A DNA stretch of 64,000 nt from Coniochaeta sp. PMI_546 (taxonomy: Eukaryota; Ascomycota; Sordariomycetes; Coniochaetales; Coniochaetaceae), in contig MU271143.1 of NCBI GenBank assembly GCA_021432605.1, positions 691,277 through 755,276 of the forward strand, written 5' to 3'. The position numbers were made by a program, and so were the translations under genes. Each line of letters begins with the position of its first letter. The stretch's first letter is position 1. Positions 41,661-52,353 of this stretch are shown here, piece after piece. The notes beneath the pieces are model-generated. The model did not search any database and was not told the origin of the DNA. It saw nothing but the letters and a program-made list of their open reading frames with translations.

Positions 41661-43284
41661 ATGGCGCGGTTTGTCGACTTGGACGAGTATGATGGCGAGT
41701 CACCACAGCAGGGTGGTAAGCCCATCTGGAATGGGCTTTTGCCGTATAGACGCATCGAGTCAACATCCTGCGGGGGAGCTGATCAAAGCCATGCGGCGAA
41801 TCCCGAAAAGCAGGAAGGCAAGGAGATGCATGACCGGGAGGCTCACGAGTCCGTCACAATAGTTTCCAACCCAAATCGAAACGCTATGACAGAGGCTTTG
41901 GGATGCTATCCGTAGGCAAACACCGGCTCTCTCTCTCTCTCTCTGCTTTAAACATCCCATGGAGATTGCCACCTCCTTCCAAGGTGGGAAACCCACTGAC
42001 TGTCTCCTGTCTCATCAGAATCGTCATGGCCATTGCTTCGTCGATTGACCTGAACACGCTCGATAATCTGTCTCGGACGTGTCGTTCGATCCGTCAGGGC
42101 CTTCTCCAGTATCGCAAGATGCTTCTCGTTTCGACGATGCACTGCTGCAACGAAGGTCTCCCCGTGGACAAGGAGGACACGCTGAGGTATCGCGCAAGAG
42201 CCGGGAATTGGTTCTATATGCAAGACATCAGCAGGACCAATTACACCGGAAAGTCTGGAGAGTGCGCTCGGGACCTGGTCTCTGAGTGTCGGCGGTGCGG
42301 GACCGTCGTGTGCCGTGTAAGGCACAACCTTGACGTTCTCGTTAGTACGACCCGTTACTGACGGGTCACATATTAGAATTGCGCCATCAAACCGCCGGCA
42401 CCCATAGTCCTACGGGATAGGCACCGGCGTCTCTGTTCCAAGTGTACCAAGGCACCCCTCGGCCGCTTGGTCAAGCCGCAGCTGCCGGCCGACGCGCTGG
42501 TGGACTCGGAGCATATGCAGCAAGCCATCTGCAAGTGCGACACTGAGGGAGTCTGGCTCTGCCAGCCATGCGGTAGGACAATCCGCAGCGATGACTACGA
42601 CTATAAGGGGTACGTACAGCTCATGACATGGTTTGAACAGATGCCTACCTGCTACATCTCCTTTCGCGTGTCTTCACCCGCCCCGTATCACAGCAGCTTT
42701 GACACCGTCTGACCACTACCAGCATCTGGCGCTGGCGCAACCAATACGGCGAGGTCCTGGGCGGCCTCGGCACCGGCATAGGCGACGCCGACCGCGGGGT
42801 GATCTGCGGTCGCGAGAGCCGCTGTCTGGGCGCGCGAGACCGCGAGCAGGAGACGGACTGCGACGCCGAAGACGCCCGCGAGGCGGACTACTCGTCTTCG
42901 CCTTCTTCGGTCCATGGACCGCCTAGCACAGCCAGTCTAGCCGGCAGCCTGCACAGCGCCGCCGGCAGCGAGTTTGGGAGCAGTCTCGGCGCGTATAGTC
43001 CGCCGGGCCACAGGACGCCTTCCCCTGCCGTCGGCCCCGGCTACGCGAGACACGAGATTGAGGGTATCGGTGGGGTAGTCAAGACGAAGCTCGTCCGGAT
43101 GGTGCGGGTGGGCGCTTGTGTGCCGGAGTGGGAGGATGAGAAGGCCAAGGGGGAGATATTGGGACGCGAGGTCCAGGGGAGGGTCAGGAGTTGGTGTGGG
43201 TGGTGCTGGAGGGTCATACCGGGCAAGAAGGACTTTGATGCTGTCAAGGAGAGACAGAGAGAGAGCGAGGCTGAAAAAGCCTAG
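41661..43284 (+). CDS. F-box-like protein with a Cys-rich (zinc-binding) middle
   Basis: Four exons, 41661-41911, 41965-42316, 42377-42609 and 42723-43284, give 465 residues; all junctions are in frame. Residues about 90-145 (LIRIVMAIASSIDLNTLDNLSRTCRSIRQGLL) look like an F-box: an LP-type start, then two amphipathic helices. A Cys-rich region follows with repeated Cys-x2-Cys pairs: SECRRCGTVVCRNC across the second junction, LCSKC, CKCDTEGVWLCQPC, and later SWCGWCWR. The segment YKGIWRWRNQYGEVLGGLG spans the last intron and is followed by a Ser-rich linker. F-box proteins bind Skp1 in SCF ubiquitin ligases. The Cys pairs suggest zinc binding, perhaps for substrates. Conserved in filamentous fungi to my knowledge; function unknown. 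Confidence 0.7.
41927..41944 (+). repeat. (CT)9 microsatellite inside the first intron
   Basis: Nine CT dinucleotides form the pyrimidine tract of the 53-base first intron of the F-box-like gene, just before a TTTAAAC sequence and the acceptor at 41963-41964. Confidence 0.85.
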
Positions 43285-44021
43285 GGGGCGAGCTAGCATC
43301 TGCTTGCTTTGCCTTGGCCGGTTCGGGTGTCCAAGCTCCTCAGAACCGGAAGAATATGATGAGCCTCCAGGGGACATGTATACCTGAACATAAGGAGACT
43401 CAATGGGACACAAGCTGTCCGGAGAGGACGACAAAGCTGGGTCTACTGCGCATGGATTAGGGTGTTGGTAAAATGGGTAAAAAATCGGGTAATTGGGTCA
43501 GGCAAGGCTCAAGATTACCACAGGGGCTGCTCTCTTCGGATCAGGATACAGGATAGTCCTCAGAGCAGGAATTCGAAGCCAAGCATTGGCGGCATCACAA
43601 CATTCTGCAAAGCCTCATGTACTACTGCTGGGTACATTAAGGTATCGCCTCCAGAAAGGCCTGGATCTTATGTGCAAAATACCACAGTATTTCCAGATAG
43701 ACGTGTCAACTCATCCATTCTTTATACAGCCACATTATGTGGTAGGTTTTCCATCTCATATAGTACAGTACAATAGTACACACATCATCCGATCCTATCA
43801 GCCTCCCGCAATACACAACGGCTGGCGTCTGCTCCTCCCCGCCGGTAGCCGATCAGCCGACAGCCCTGCCTCTTGCCGGCTACGATAACGACGTGATATC
43901 GTCGCCCCTTGTAGGATATGTCTCAACGGCCTAAAGACTGTTCCTCTCCAACACTTATTCTGTCAAACCCCTCGGTTTCCATAAAGGCTCTGTAGTAGTA
44001 AACTATAGGCATTTGCCCACA
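43285..44021. other. Intergenic between convergent genes
   Basis: 3' flank of the F-box-like gene (plus) and of the L20 gene (minus). No credible gene; small frames on the plus strand at 43462-43888 have no domain. Confidence 0.45.
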
Positions 44022-44672
44022 TCAGAGCTCGCCCCGCAGCAGCATGTCCTTCCTCCTGACCCGGTCCTCCCTCGCCTTGGTCCTCGTGGGGCCCCATCGT
44101 TCGCGAATGCCAGCCAGCCTCAACTTGTGCTTCTCCTGGTGCTCCTTGGGCGCATGGCAGCACATCATGACGAACGTCTTGCTGCAGCCGAACTTGTTTG
44201 ACAGCGCAATGACGCTGTTCGTGACCGGGTCCTCGGCGCGGAGACGTCGCATCTCGGTGATGTCTTCCGGCTTGAGATGGTGGATCTTGGGTTGCTCCGG
44301 CGTCGGCAGGAAGGGGAGCAGTGGCGGGAGCTTGTTCGTCGCGGGTGATGGCGACAGAGAGGAGAAGAGCGCTGGAAGGTTGGCGCGGCGGCGAGGATCG
44401 GTCTTTGGGAGGAATTTGAAGGGGGTGGAGAAGATTGAGGGCTCGGAGGAGGGAGGGTTGAAGATTATGTGGTCGGTCTTGGGGGTGCTCTCCGAGGTGA
44501 TGAAAGACGGGTGAGGAGGCACGCGGAGGGCGCGCTTATGCCGTGATGACGTCGCTTGGTGGCGTATCTGCTGGTGTGATTGTATTCTGGGGGAGAGGAG
44601 GTATGTCGAGGACTGGCAGGTTCGTGCTGCTGCTGCTGATCTCCGGACGGAGAGCTGGAGTTGGGCCTCCAT
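44022..44672 (-). CDS. MRPL20: Mitochondrial large-subunit ribosomal protein L20 (mL58)
   Basis: A single exon of 216 residues from MEAQLQLSVRRSAAAARTC; a Met eight codons earlier (44696) is the alternative. The N-terminus is basic and Ser-rich, as for mitochondrial import. The C-terminal half matches the MRP-L20 family: LKPEDITEMRRLRAEDPVTN, SNKFGCSKTFVMMCC and the basic tail RLAGIRERWGPTRTKAREDR. It is a fungal mitoribosome large-subunit component. Context gives no further information: it is flanked by long intergenic sequence. Confidence 0.88.
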   Translation of the reverse strand: MEAQLQLSVRRSAAAARTCQSSTYLLSPRIQSHQQIRHQATSSRHKRALRVPPHPSFITSESTPKTDHIIFNPPSSEPSIFSTPFKFLPKTDPRRRANLPALFSSLSPSPATNKLPPLLPFLPTPEQPKIHHLKPEDITEMRRLRAEDPVTNSVIALSNKFGCSKTFVMMCCHAPKEHQEKHKLRLAGIRERWGPTRTKAREDRVRRKDMLLRGEL

Positions 44673-46415
44673 GGTGGAGATTTGTCGAGGCTGCAAGGCG
44701 ACTTAAAATGGTATGAAGGAGTGACGAAAACAAGAGGAGAAAGAAAGATATGGATATTAAAGTGTGTGATGCTGTGCTGTCGTCACGAACTGGCCTCCAC
44801 TAGTTGGATCGTCTCGTCGGCCCCGGAGCTCCTGGGAAGCATGTCGAGGTCGTTCGAGTCTCTGAACCGAACTTTTTTTCGAGCTCCTGGCTCAATCACG
44901 TGCTCGTGGATTGTGCAGCACGACCCATCTTACATAACACTCCCGAGGGTGGAACTGCCGCCAATCCAGACTCCGGACGCCGGTAGCCCCACCACGCGGT
45001 CCCCGTTTGACGCCCGTTGCTGACGCCGGTGGTGATCTTTTCTGCGACTGCTTGTAATAAGCGATCGAGATCTACTGTGTAACGGTATGCTAGGTGATTG
45101 CTGGTCTTGTGCGCGTTTGTGCACACGAGATGCTACACTATTATGACTCCTGTTCAGAGTTATACGATAACTCGCTTGTAGCACACACTTCCAGAAGGTC
45201 TTCACAGAGTCTACCTCAAGTTCAAAAGTAGTCAAAACTTGGCTCGAGTGCTCAATCACCTGCTAGCGAGAGGGTAACGTGTTCGGTTGGTTCAGCCATT
45301 TTCAGGTCTACAACTACGAACTAGGCAGGCATATCATTCGCTGCACCTGACACTGACCCAGGTCTGCTCGGTGACGACATCAGGCCCATCAGCCCACCTG
45401 GCTTGCGCATCTCTTCCAGGGGCGGCGGGTTGCTTGCGTTAGGGCTGCGGCAGCACCGGCTCTCAGCTGCGTCAGCTCAGGAGAAGTGGTACGTTTGGAA
45501 TGTCTCGCGGCAGCGCTCGTTGTCAATCCAACCGTTCCGTTGCTGGGCTGATCTGTTTGGATTGCATGCGAATTACCATGATTTCGATCGTCGATTCGTC
45601 CTTATGGAATGAGGGTCGGCTCCAGACGACGAAGAATGTTTTGGTAGTTCCTTGCTCAGACTCGCTCCCATGGCGGCTGTGTTTCGCATGAAGATTATTC
45701 AAGATTGAGCTTATGGGCGTAATTACCCTGGGGACCTTTCAGAGGCTGTGTGCCCTCAACCAGAAAAGCTTCTGGACATGATGCTATTTTTCGACCCAAA
45801 GCCAAGCCTGATTCATGCGACGCATCCCCCTCACCTGCTTCAAGTCAGATACACAGATCCAGTCAGACGAATTGTATTCCTTCGCCAACAAGAGGTCTGC
45901 AGCTCCTGAATGTCCATGACTCTCATTAAAGTTCTTCGGACTGCAAGAGTAGAATCCGACAATGCCCGGTTGGCACTCTGCACAGCGCTGCTGTGCCCTG
46001 CTTGGAGTCGAAGCAACAGCCTGAGACCACACCCATGTATCGGCAAGCTCCTTAATTGTAGCTCACTGGACTCTAATAAGGGTCGAGGCATGCGTATCCC
46101 TCTGTCAAATAGAGGCAGTAAGGACCTGGTTGCTGTCAAAACGAGGATCGAAGTTCAAAGCCATTCCTTGTAGGCAGATCGACATTCGTACGTCAGCGGG
46201 TAGCCGGGACCCTGAAACATTCTTTCCCCAGAGTTCGAGTCGAGCTCCACAAGCCTGGACTACCAGACAACCAGATTCCATGTGTAGAGTTTCGCACGAG
46301 TCGTCTTGGAGCGGAACTTAAAGACTACGACGGATCGCCTTGCTCAACGACACTTTCCGTCCTCAACTTGCTTTATTTATCGCAGTACACGTAGGACTAC
46401 ACATCTCTGACCAGA
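44673..46415. other. Long intergenic stretch
   Basis: L20 promoter on the left, then about 1.5 kb with no recognisable gene. Frames at 45403-45612 and 45784-46139 are short and without domains. The right end is the promoter of the gene at 47018, whose leader appears to be spliced. Confidence 0.4.
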
Positions 46416-46864
46416 GTAAGTATTATTTTTCTCCCCTGCATCTGCGCATGTACTGCCAAGCAACTCTCCGCCGTGACTCTCGCTCTCCTGAATCGGTCCC
46501 CCCGTGGTTTATCAATTCATTTCTCCCGAGAAGAGCCAGATGCCAGAGTGGAAGCAGCCTGTATATTGAGATAACCGCATCGGGGTAGGAGTTTGGGGCA
46601 TCGCGCGGATCACAGTGTCAGGTGTCACACCCCCTGTTCTCCCTCCGTTGCTCCTGGAGGTCTCACGATAAAGCGCTGCACTTTTCCTTCCATGCTCTTC
46701 TCCCCCGCTACTCCTGGCCTTGGTTCGGAGCTTCAACCTTGGTCATAAGCTGGCGCTTCCCAGATTTAAGAGTCAATCACGCCGTGACGAAACCTTGTAA
46801 ACACGGGCACCTACTCACACTCTTTGAATACCCTGACTTACAATTCCTCTCTCGCTCCCTACAG
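46416..46864 (+). other. Probable intron in a 5' leader
   Basis: A perfect GTAAGT donor at 46416-46421 is followed 400 bases later by a CCCTGACTTAC branch-point region (near 46831), a strong pyrimidine tract (TTCCTCTCTCGCTCCCT) and the acceptor CAG at 46862-46864, about 150 bases before the ATG at 47018. This is the expected look of a spliced 5' leader. It is long for this genome, where coding introns are mostly 46-190 bases. Confidence 0.45.
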
Positions 46865-47017
46865 AATTGTGTTTCAAAACAATACGCTGCGTCAATCGTG
46901 AACCCAACCTAACCTATCCTCTCGGCGGCAACCAGTCCTGCCAAGTGCTTGACACAGTATCGCGGTCGACAGAGCCATACAGGCCAACAAATCAGCCGAG
47001 AGGCCACGGTTCAGACA

Positions 47018-48211
47018 ATGAGTCTGGCCACGTCGACGCCGTTACAGGGCGGGCAACCTGCCCCGATCCCAAGGCTCACCGAGCCTCTCGAGGAAGCGCA
47101 ACCGAATGGAAGCGGCGATGTGACCCCGCGCGCAAGCGCTCCCACGGATGCCGCCGACGACAACACCGATCCGAAAAAGAAGAAGCGGTCGTTATTCGGG
47201 TTTGGCAAGAAGAAGACAAATGACGGCAGCCAGGTCGCGAAGTCACCCTCCAAGGACGAGTCGTCGGCAACACCAACATCGACGCCGACCCCGAATGCAA
47301 ACACATCGGCGCCGTCTGGACCGCCGACTCGGCGGACGACCGCATCGCCCATCAATATCGAGGCAACCCACATGCTGCCCCCCTCATCGCCAGGCCGTAA
47401 CCTGTCGTCATCGCCGCGCATGGCCTCGCCAGCCGGCAGTCAGATCTTCGAGCGGGATGTGCAAGAGTCCGTCCTGCTCCCGAACTCGCCCGCCATCCCG
47501 TCGCACATCAAGACCGAAGACTTCATCCCTCCTGCCCTGGACGCTACCTCCGAAGCAATCACGGACGATCACCTCGACCCAGACTCCGTCGAAATCATCA
47601 CACATACTCAGCATCAGACCGCCGCTTCTACCCTACAACCGTATGGTGATCCGCCCATGTCCGCCTCTCACCTAGACGGTTCCAGCTGGGCGGACGAACT
47701 CGCCAACTCCTTTTCGGAGCGCGACCTTGGCCTCGGCGTGACAGACAATGCCTCCAACTACGGATCTCTCGAGAACACGGCCGACGTGCGGAGGCTGTCT
47801 TTCATCTCCTTCGCAGATGTCGTACAGGCGGAGCAAGGGCCGCCAGCGAGCAGCCACCGCGACAGCATCCACCTCGCCGGTCTGACGAGTCTCCCTTCGC
47901 CGTCCTTCCCTGCAGGCCTATCGATGTCCTCGCTGGGCAACCGGTCGCCGAGTCCGATCCGCTCGCCCGTCAGCTCTTCGGCAGGCGGCGCCAGTCCGCC
48001 TACGAGCAAGTCCGGCTCCGTCAAGGGGCTCGAGATGAGCCCGCCGCGGAAGCCATTGGGTAGTCCCATGAGCGGGCATCATAACATTCCCTCGCTGGGC
48101 GGGGAGTTGAACGTTGAGACCATGACACAGGCTCTGCGACGGACGGCCAGTGGTGATCTTGGCACGGGCAGGAGTCTACCTACTAGTCCTATCGAGGGAC
48201 CGAGTCGTTAA
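47018..48211 (+). CDS. Ser/Pro-rich low-complexity protein, conserved in fungi, unknown function
   Basis: A single exon of 397 residues, starting at ATG 47018 (AGACAATGA context) rather than upstream in-frame sequence. Near residue 45 a basic cluster DPKKKKRSLFGFGKKK could be a nuclear localisation signal. The rest is dominated by Ser, Pro and Thr with many SP/TP sites (SPGRNLSSSPRMASP, GNRSPSPIRSPVSSS), so it should be a phosphoprotein. Two ordered-looking motifs are SSWADELANSFSERDLGLGV and RRLSFISFADVVQAEQ. I have seen similar proteins in related fungi without an assigned role. SP-rich sites point to control by cyclin- or MAP-type kinases (inference). Confidence 0.7.
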   Translation: MSLATSTPLQGGQPAPIPRLTEPLEEAQPNGSGDVTPRASAPTDAADDNTDPKKKKRSLFGFGKKKTNDGSQVAKSPSKDESSATPTSTPTPNANTSAPSGPPTRRTTASPINIEATHMLPPSSPGRNLSSSPRMASPAGSQIFERDVQESVLLPNSPAIPSHIKTEDFIPPALDATSEAITDDHLDPDSVEIITHTQHQTAASTLQPYGDPPMSASHLDGSSWADELANSFSERDLGLGVTDNASNYGSLENTADVRRLSFISFADVVQAEQGPPASSHRDSIHLAGLTSLPSPSFPAGLSMSSLGNRSPSPIRSPVSSSAGGASPPTSKSGSVKGLEMSPPRKPLGSPMSGHHNIPSLGGELNVETMTQALRRTASGDLGTGRSLPTSPIEGPSR

Positions 48212-49807
48212 ACATGCTGATAAATTTCGGGAGAGAGCGTTCCTTTCTTCAATGCTTGAGTGAATGGCCGGGTTCCATTCTCAGTAGCTTGTTGCTTTTC
48301 CATGTCCGTGTAGGTGGGTGTAGCTGGGGATATCGCCGGTTCTATGATCCCTGTTTCTTTTGAAGGCGCACGGCGTTATGACAAGCTCTCGAGGGTTTAA
48401 TCGACTTTCTTCAACTGTGAGGCTTGCTTACCATTTCTTTCTGCAAATACCACAATACCAAAGAAACTTGATTTTTCAGCTCGGGTGTTTGGTATTATAT
48501 CAGACGGAGCAAGTTAGTTTGAGGGACACATTTGAGGACAAGAACAAGAACAGGGACTTTTACTTTCTTGTTGATAGGCATGGAGACATATTGTTATTTT
48601 GAGGCAGAGTCACTTGTGTTGCTACTCTCTTCGCGTTCGCAGTCGGTAGTCCCCAATATATGTCATCCTCACTGGTGCTCATCCACCAAGCTATTCTAAG
48701 GTTATACCGGTCAAGCTCTCATACAAGTGAGCCAGACATTGACATCACGCCGTTGACCTGGTTTAGACAAATCACCCTTAAGGTGATTCATTGGCCTGCC
48801 CGAACATAACACTTTAGTTTGTCCACTTCAGCTAAGATAGCTTGCATGTTGAACGTAGGGAGAAACTGGGCTTCTAATCGCGCCCGCATTTGATTATCTT
48901 CACTCGTACAATGTGACCAAAAACCGCCAACTTCAGAGACTGCACGGCTGTGCTCCGTATGTCAGCCACATACATGGACTCAGATATACCTACCTAGCTG
49001 TTCGTATATCACAGTAGACAATCAACTTGGTGCTTGCGGGCTCTTGACCGCACGAGTGCCGCATATGCAGAGATAACGTACCTCGTAACGCAGGACCCCT
49101 CCACTACCAGGTAAGGGAAGGTACATCATGGCATCGGCAGACGGGGATCTCGAACGACCCGCCAGTGGCCGCTAACCCCACCATTATCCTAAAACGGAAT
49201 GAGTCCAAGGTGGTCCACCCATCCCGACCGACCGAGTCGGGACGGCAGCACACCGACCCTCGTGGCGCTGTCGATCCTTTCCATTTGCCAGGATGTGATG
49301 CAATAGTGGCAGTAGTGGCTGTCTGTCAAGCTTTTGCAGGCGTTTTAGGCGCAGTCCCTGGGCGAGCAGTTGGCGGGCTAGCGACCGCCAGCCGCGGACG
49401 AGCGACGATCCAAGTCTTGCCCGTCTGCTTCTCGACCGCCCTTGCTTCCTTCTCGCCGTTATTGTTGATTACTGTCCTCTGCCCTGGTGTTCTAGAAGCC
49501 TAAAGTAACTCGGTACCCGGTGATAACAAGCACACCACACCAGCACGGCGTTAGGGTTCAGAGTCGGAGAATCTCAGAGCCCAGTTCTGCTGGCGAAGGT
49601 ATAGAAAGCCAGCTCTCTCCTCTCTAAAGAGCTGAGCTGGACTTCAGGTCCATTTGACTTACTCCCCCACATAGACTTCTTTCTCTTCATCCGATTATTC
49701 TCGCGCGTTGAGTGGGCTGTACTTGGCTCTTGAAGTCCGAATAATAAGTCTCCAAGCTTTAGTTCTTCTTGTGCTCATCGGATTGCCGCTCTGCTTGCAT
49801 CCATCCG
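48212..49807. other. Intergenic, with a GGTA-type motif
   Basis: 3' flank of the previous gene and promoter of the Pgc1-like gene. AGGTAAGGGAAGGTAC at 49110-49125 belongs to the GGTA-rich motif family seen elsewhere. The 80-codon frame at 48360-48602 lies in what should be 3' untranslated sequence. No gene is visible. Confidence 0.4.
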
Positions 49808-51070
49808 ATGGCGTTCGAGACAAGTCCCTTGCTGGAGTCGAAGAAAGCTCCAAGCACGTCGCCTGGTGAGTAGTCGAACCTCATTTTGCCCCGTCCTGCT
49901 TTATATAAAAAAATTATCGATTTTGTCGGGATGGGTCCCCAACTACGATTCCCGTCTGCACGTAAGAACTAAGGATCAACAACCCTGTCGTTATGTCCAG
50001 CCAGTGTCATCGCTCCCCGCCAAGCTTTGAGTGCTGACACCTGTTGAAGCTCCCTTCGCTACCGCCCTGCCGCAGCGATCAGGGACCGATGGTAGCATCC
50101 ACTTGCCGCAGGCTATCGCGCACAGAGGCTACAAGGCCGCATACCCGGAAAACACGCTCCGCGCGTTCAGTGCCGCCGTCGACATCGGCGCACATGCCAT
50201 CGAGACGGACATTCACCTCACCAGGGACAAGGTCGTCGTACTGTCTCATGTAAGTGACCCGCAAACGAGATCTGACGGTAGAAAATAAGCTCGCCCGTGG
50301 CTTGAGACATTCTCGACATGGCTGACCGGGGGTGACACCAGGACGCCACGCTCGCACGCTGCTTCGGAGAAAAGGCGAAGCTGGCGGACTGCGACTGGGA
50401 TTACCTGAGCGGGCTGGAGACCTTGGCTGAGCCGAAGCAGCGCATGCCCAGGCTGGTGGACCTGCTCGCGTACCTGGCCCGGCCGGAGAACGAGAACATC
50501 TGGGTGCTGCTGGACATCAAGCGGGACGACGACCCGGACGAGCTCCTGAGCGCCACGGCAGCCGCAATAGCGTCGGTGAAACCCTCCAGGCCGTGGAAGG
50601 ACAGGATCATCCTCGGCGCCTGGACGGGCCACTACATCGATCTCTGCAGGAAGTACCTCCCCGGCTTCAGCATAGCGTTCATCAACTGGTCGCTGTCAGA
50701 GGCGACCAGGCTCTTGCGGGAGTCCGACGTCGGCTTCAACATGTTGCAGCCCAGCCTTGTCGGGCCTAGCGGCAGTCGATTCATTAGGGAGACCAGGAAG
50801 GCGAGGCGGAATCTGTTCGTGTGGACGGTCAACAAGGAGAGGTGGATGCACTGGAGTATCCGGAAGGGGGTGGATGGGGTCATCACCGATGATCCCAAGC
50901 GGTTTCTCGATGTTTGTGAGCAGTGGAAGGCTGGTGGTGGCCAGAGAAGCACGACACCCGGACAGGTCTTGAGCGAGGCGTTTGTGCAGTTCGTTATGAT
51001 TGTGTTTGCGCCCCTGGTGTGGTTTATGGTCAGGAGGAATAGGAAGAGGATGGTACCGGTGAAGGTCTAG
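49808..51070 (+). CDS. Glycerophosphodiester phosphodiesterase, Pgc1-like
   Basis: Three exons, 49808-49865, 50050-50249 and 50342-51070, give 328 residues. Intron 1 ends after a GCTGAC branch point at the AAG at 50047-50049; an acceptor at 50031 is also in frame and would add six residues. Intron 2 is 92 bases. The catalytic GDPD signature is intact: [14 protein letters not shown] (active-site HR and E), ETDIHLTRD (E-x-D) and VVLSHDATL (general-acid His), with VWTVNKE and [10 protein letters not shown] later. The last 30 residues ([21 protein letters not shown]) form a C-terminal membrane anchor, as in yeast Pgc1, which degrades phosphatidylglycerol on lipid droplets and mitochondria. Substrate assigned by that similarity. 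Confidence 0.88.
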
Positions 51071-51393
51071 ACGGATACTCGGGCGTTGGTAGGTGTTCAC
51101 TATGATCATTGTTTATGACATGGATGCGCAAGAGTTGCAACCACGATACCATGACGGCATGATTTTGGGATCAAGGCACTTTAGAGCAAGGAGACTAATG
51201 GAATGAATTGACACACTCAAGGATCAGTCACTCTTTGATCTGAACGAAGGCGGATACATATCCCCCCTCGACGAGGGCAGCCAGCTTTACACCTCACGAC
51301 TTTTCTGTATTCCACTGACCCTCTTGTCTACACCCGGGTGACTGACAGAGTCAATCATGCATTTGACACTTGCAAGCAAAAATGGAATATATT

Positions 51394-51488
51394 TGAGAGC
51401 CGCAGGATTCGAACCTGCGCGGGTTACCCCACTGCGGATCGGTGAAGGACCTAAACACAGCGCCTTAAGACCACTCGGCCAGACTCCC
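51394..51488 (-). tRNA. tRNA-Leu (anticodon UAG) with a 12-nt intron
   Basis: On the minus strand the sequence folds as a type II tRNA: acceptor GGGAGTC with GGCTCTC, D arm GCC...GGC, anticodon stem CTGTG with CGCAG, anticodon loop TTTAGG with TAG at 51451-51453, long variable arm GGGGTAACCC, and T arm GCAGG-TTCGAAT-CCTGC. A 12-base intron (51438-51449) follows base 37, the canonical place. The long variable arm supports Leu. The A and B boxes are intact, so it should be transcribed by Pol III. CCA is not encoded. Confidence 0.93.
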
Positions 51489-52353
51489 AGCAATGTTGTG
51501 GGATTGTGTTAGACGCAAATGGAGTCATGTTCAAAGGCTAGGACCAAGTTGTGGGCACTGGCTCATTCGAAGCGCGCGCGACTAGAGTATCGGACTCAGA
51601 ATTAGCGATGGAGCTCTTCTGCTCTATCGACGCTCGATCGCGACTAGATGACATATGGAAGCTATCTATCTTGCTTCTTTGGCACCAGGCTAGTGTCTGG
51701 GTTCAAGCCTCGACCTCCGAATGCGAGTGCGATTGTGATCTCACAGGCGGGTACGTACTGGGTATCGGTAGCTCCCGTCTGCCACGACAATCCATCAGTC
51801 CATCAGCGGTGATTTAAGGTTACAGGCTATAGGGGGTAGTGTCGTCGTCATTGACAGGGTTGACGCGGACCAATTCACTGGGCCGTGCGGCGGGTGCGGA
51901 CGGCCGCGGCGTGCGCTCTCGCCGCTTTGGGATCCCAGAGACTCGCAGTGACCCAACACGCCATGCCATCGGTCGGATTCCAGCGTTAAGTCCGCTAATG
52001 CCAACCGTCTTGCTTCGGAAGTTGCAGCTCAGCAAATCACAGTTCCAGTCTCGCAGAGGCTTGGGTTGATGGCTTAATTTCCACGATCCCACGATTACCA
52101 AGAGACGAACAGTACCACACCTATCGCGGGCTCGCCGCATGGCATCGGTGTCTGCTAAAGTTCCGTCCGTGATTCTTACATTTATTGATCTCTACAAAAG
52201 TCTCGTGTTCGCCACACAGCTGTGCTAGTTTCATCCTAGGACCATTTCCATCGTTATCCTCAGTTCATTACTAGACTCGTTACCAGCTCAGGCCTAAACC
52301 CGATACCGTTCTGTACTAAATACTTTAATTACTGAGTCTTCAAATACTTGACA
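51489..52353. other. Intergenic, tRNA 5' flank and lipase promoter
   Basis: No gene visible between the tRNA and the lipase start. Frames at 51551-51817 and 51820-52140 lack domains. Confidence 0.45.
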
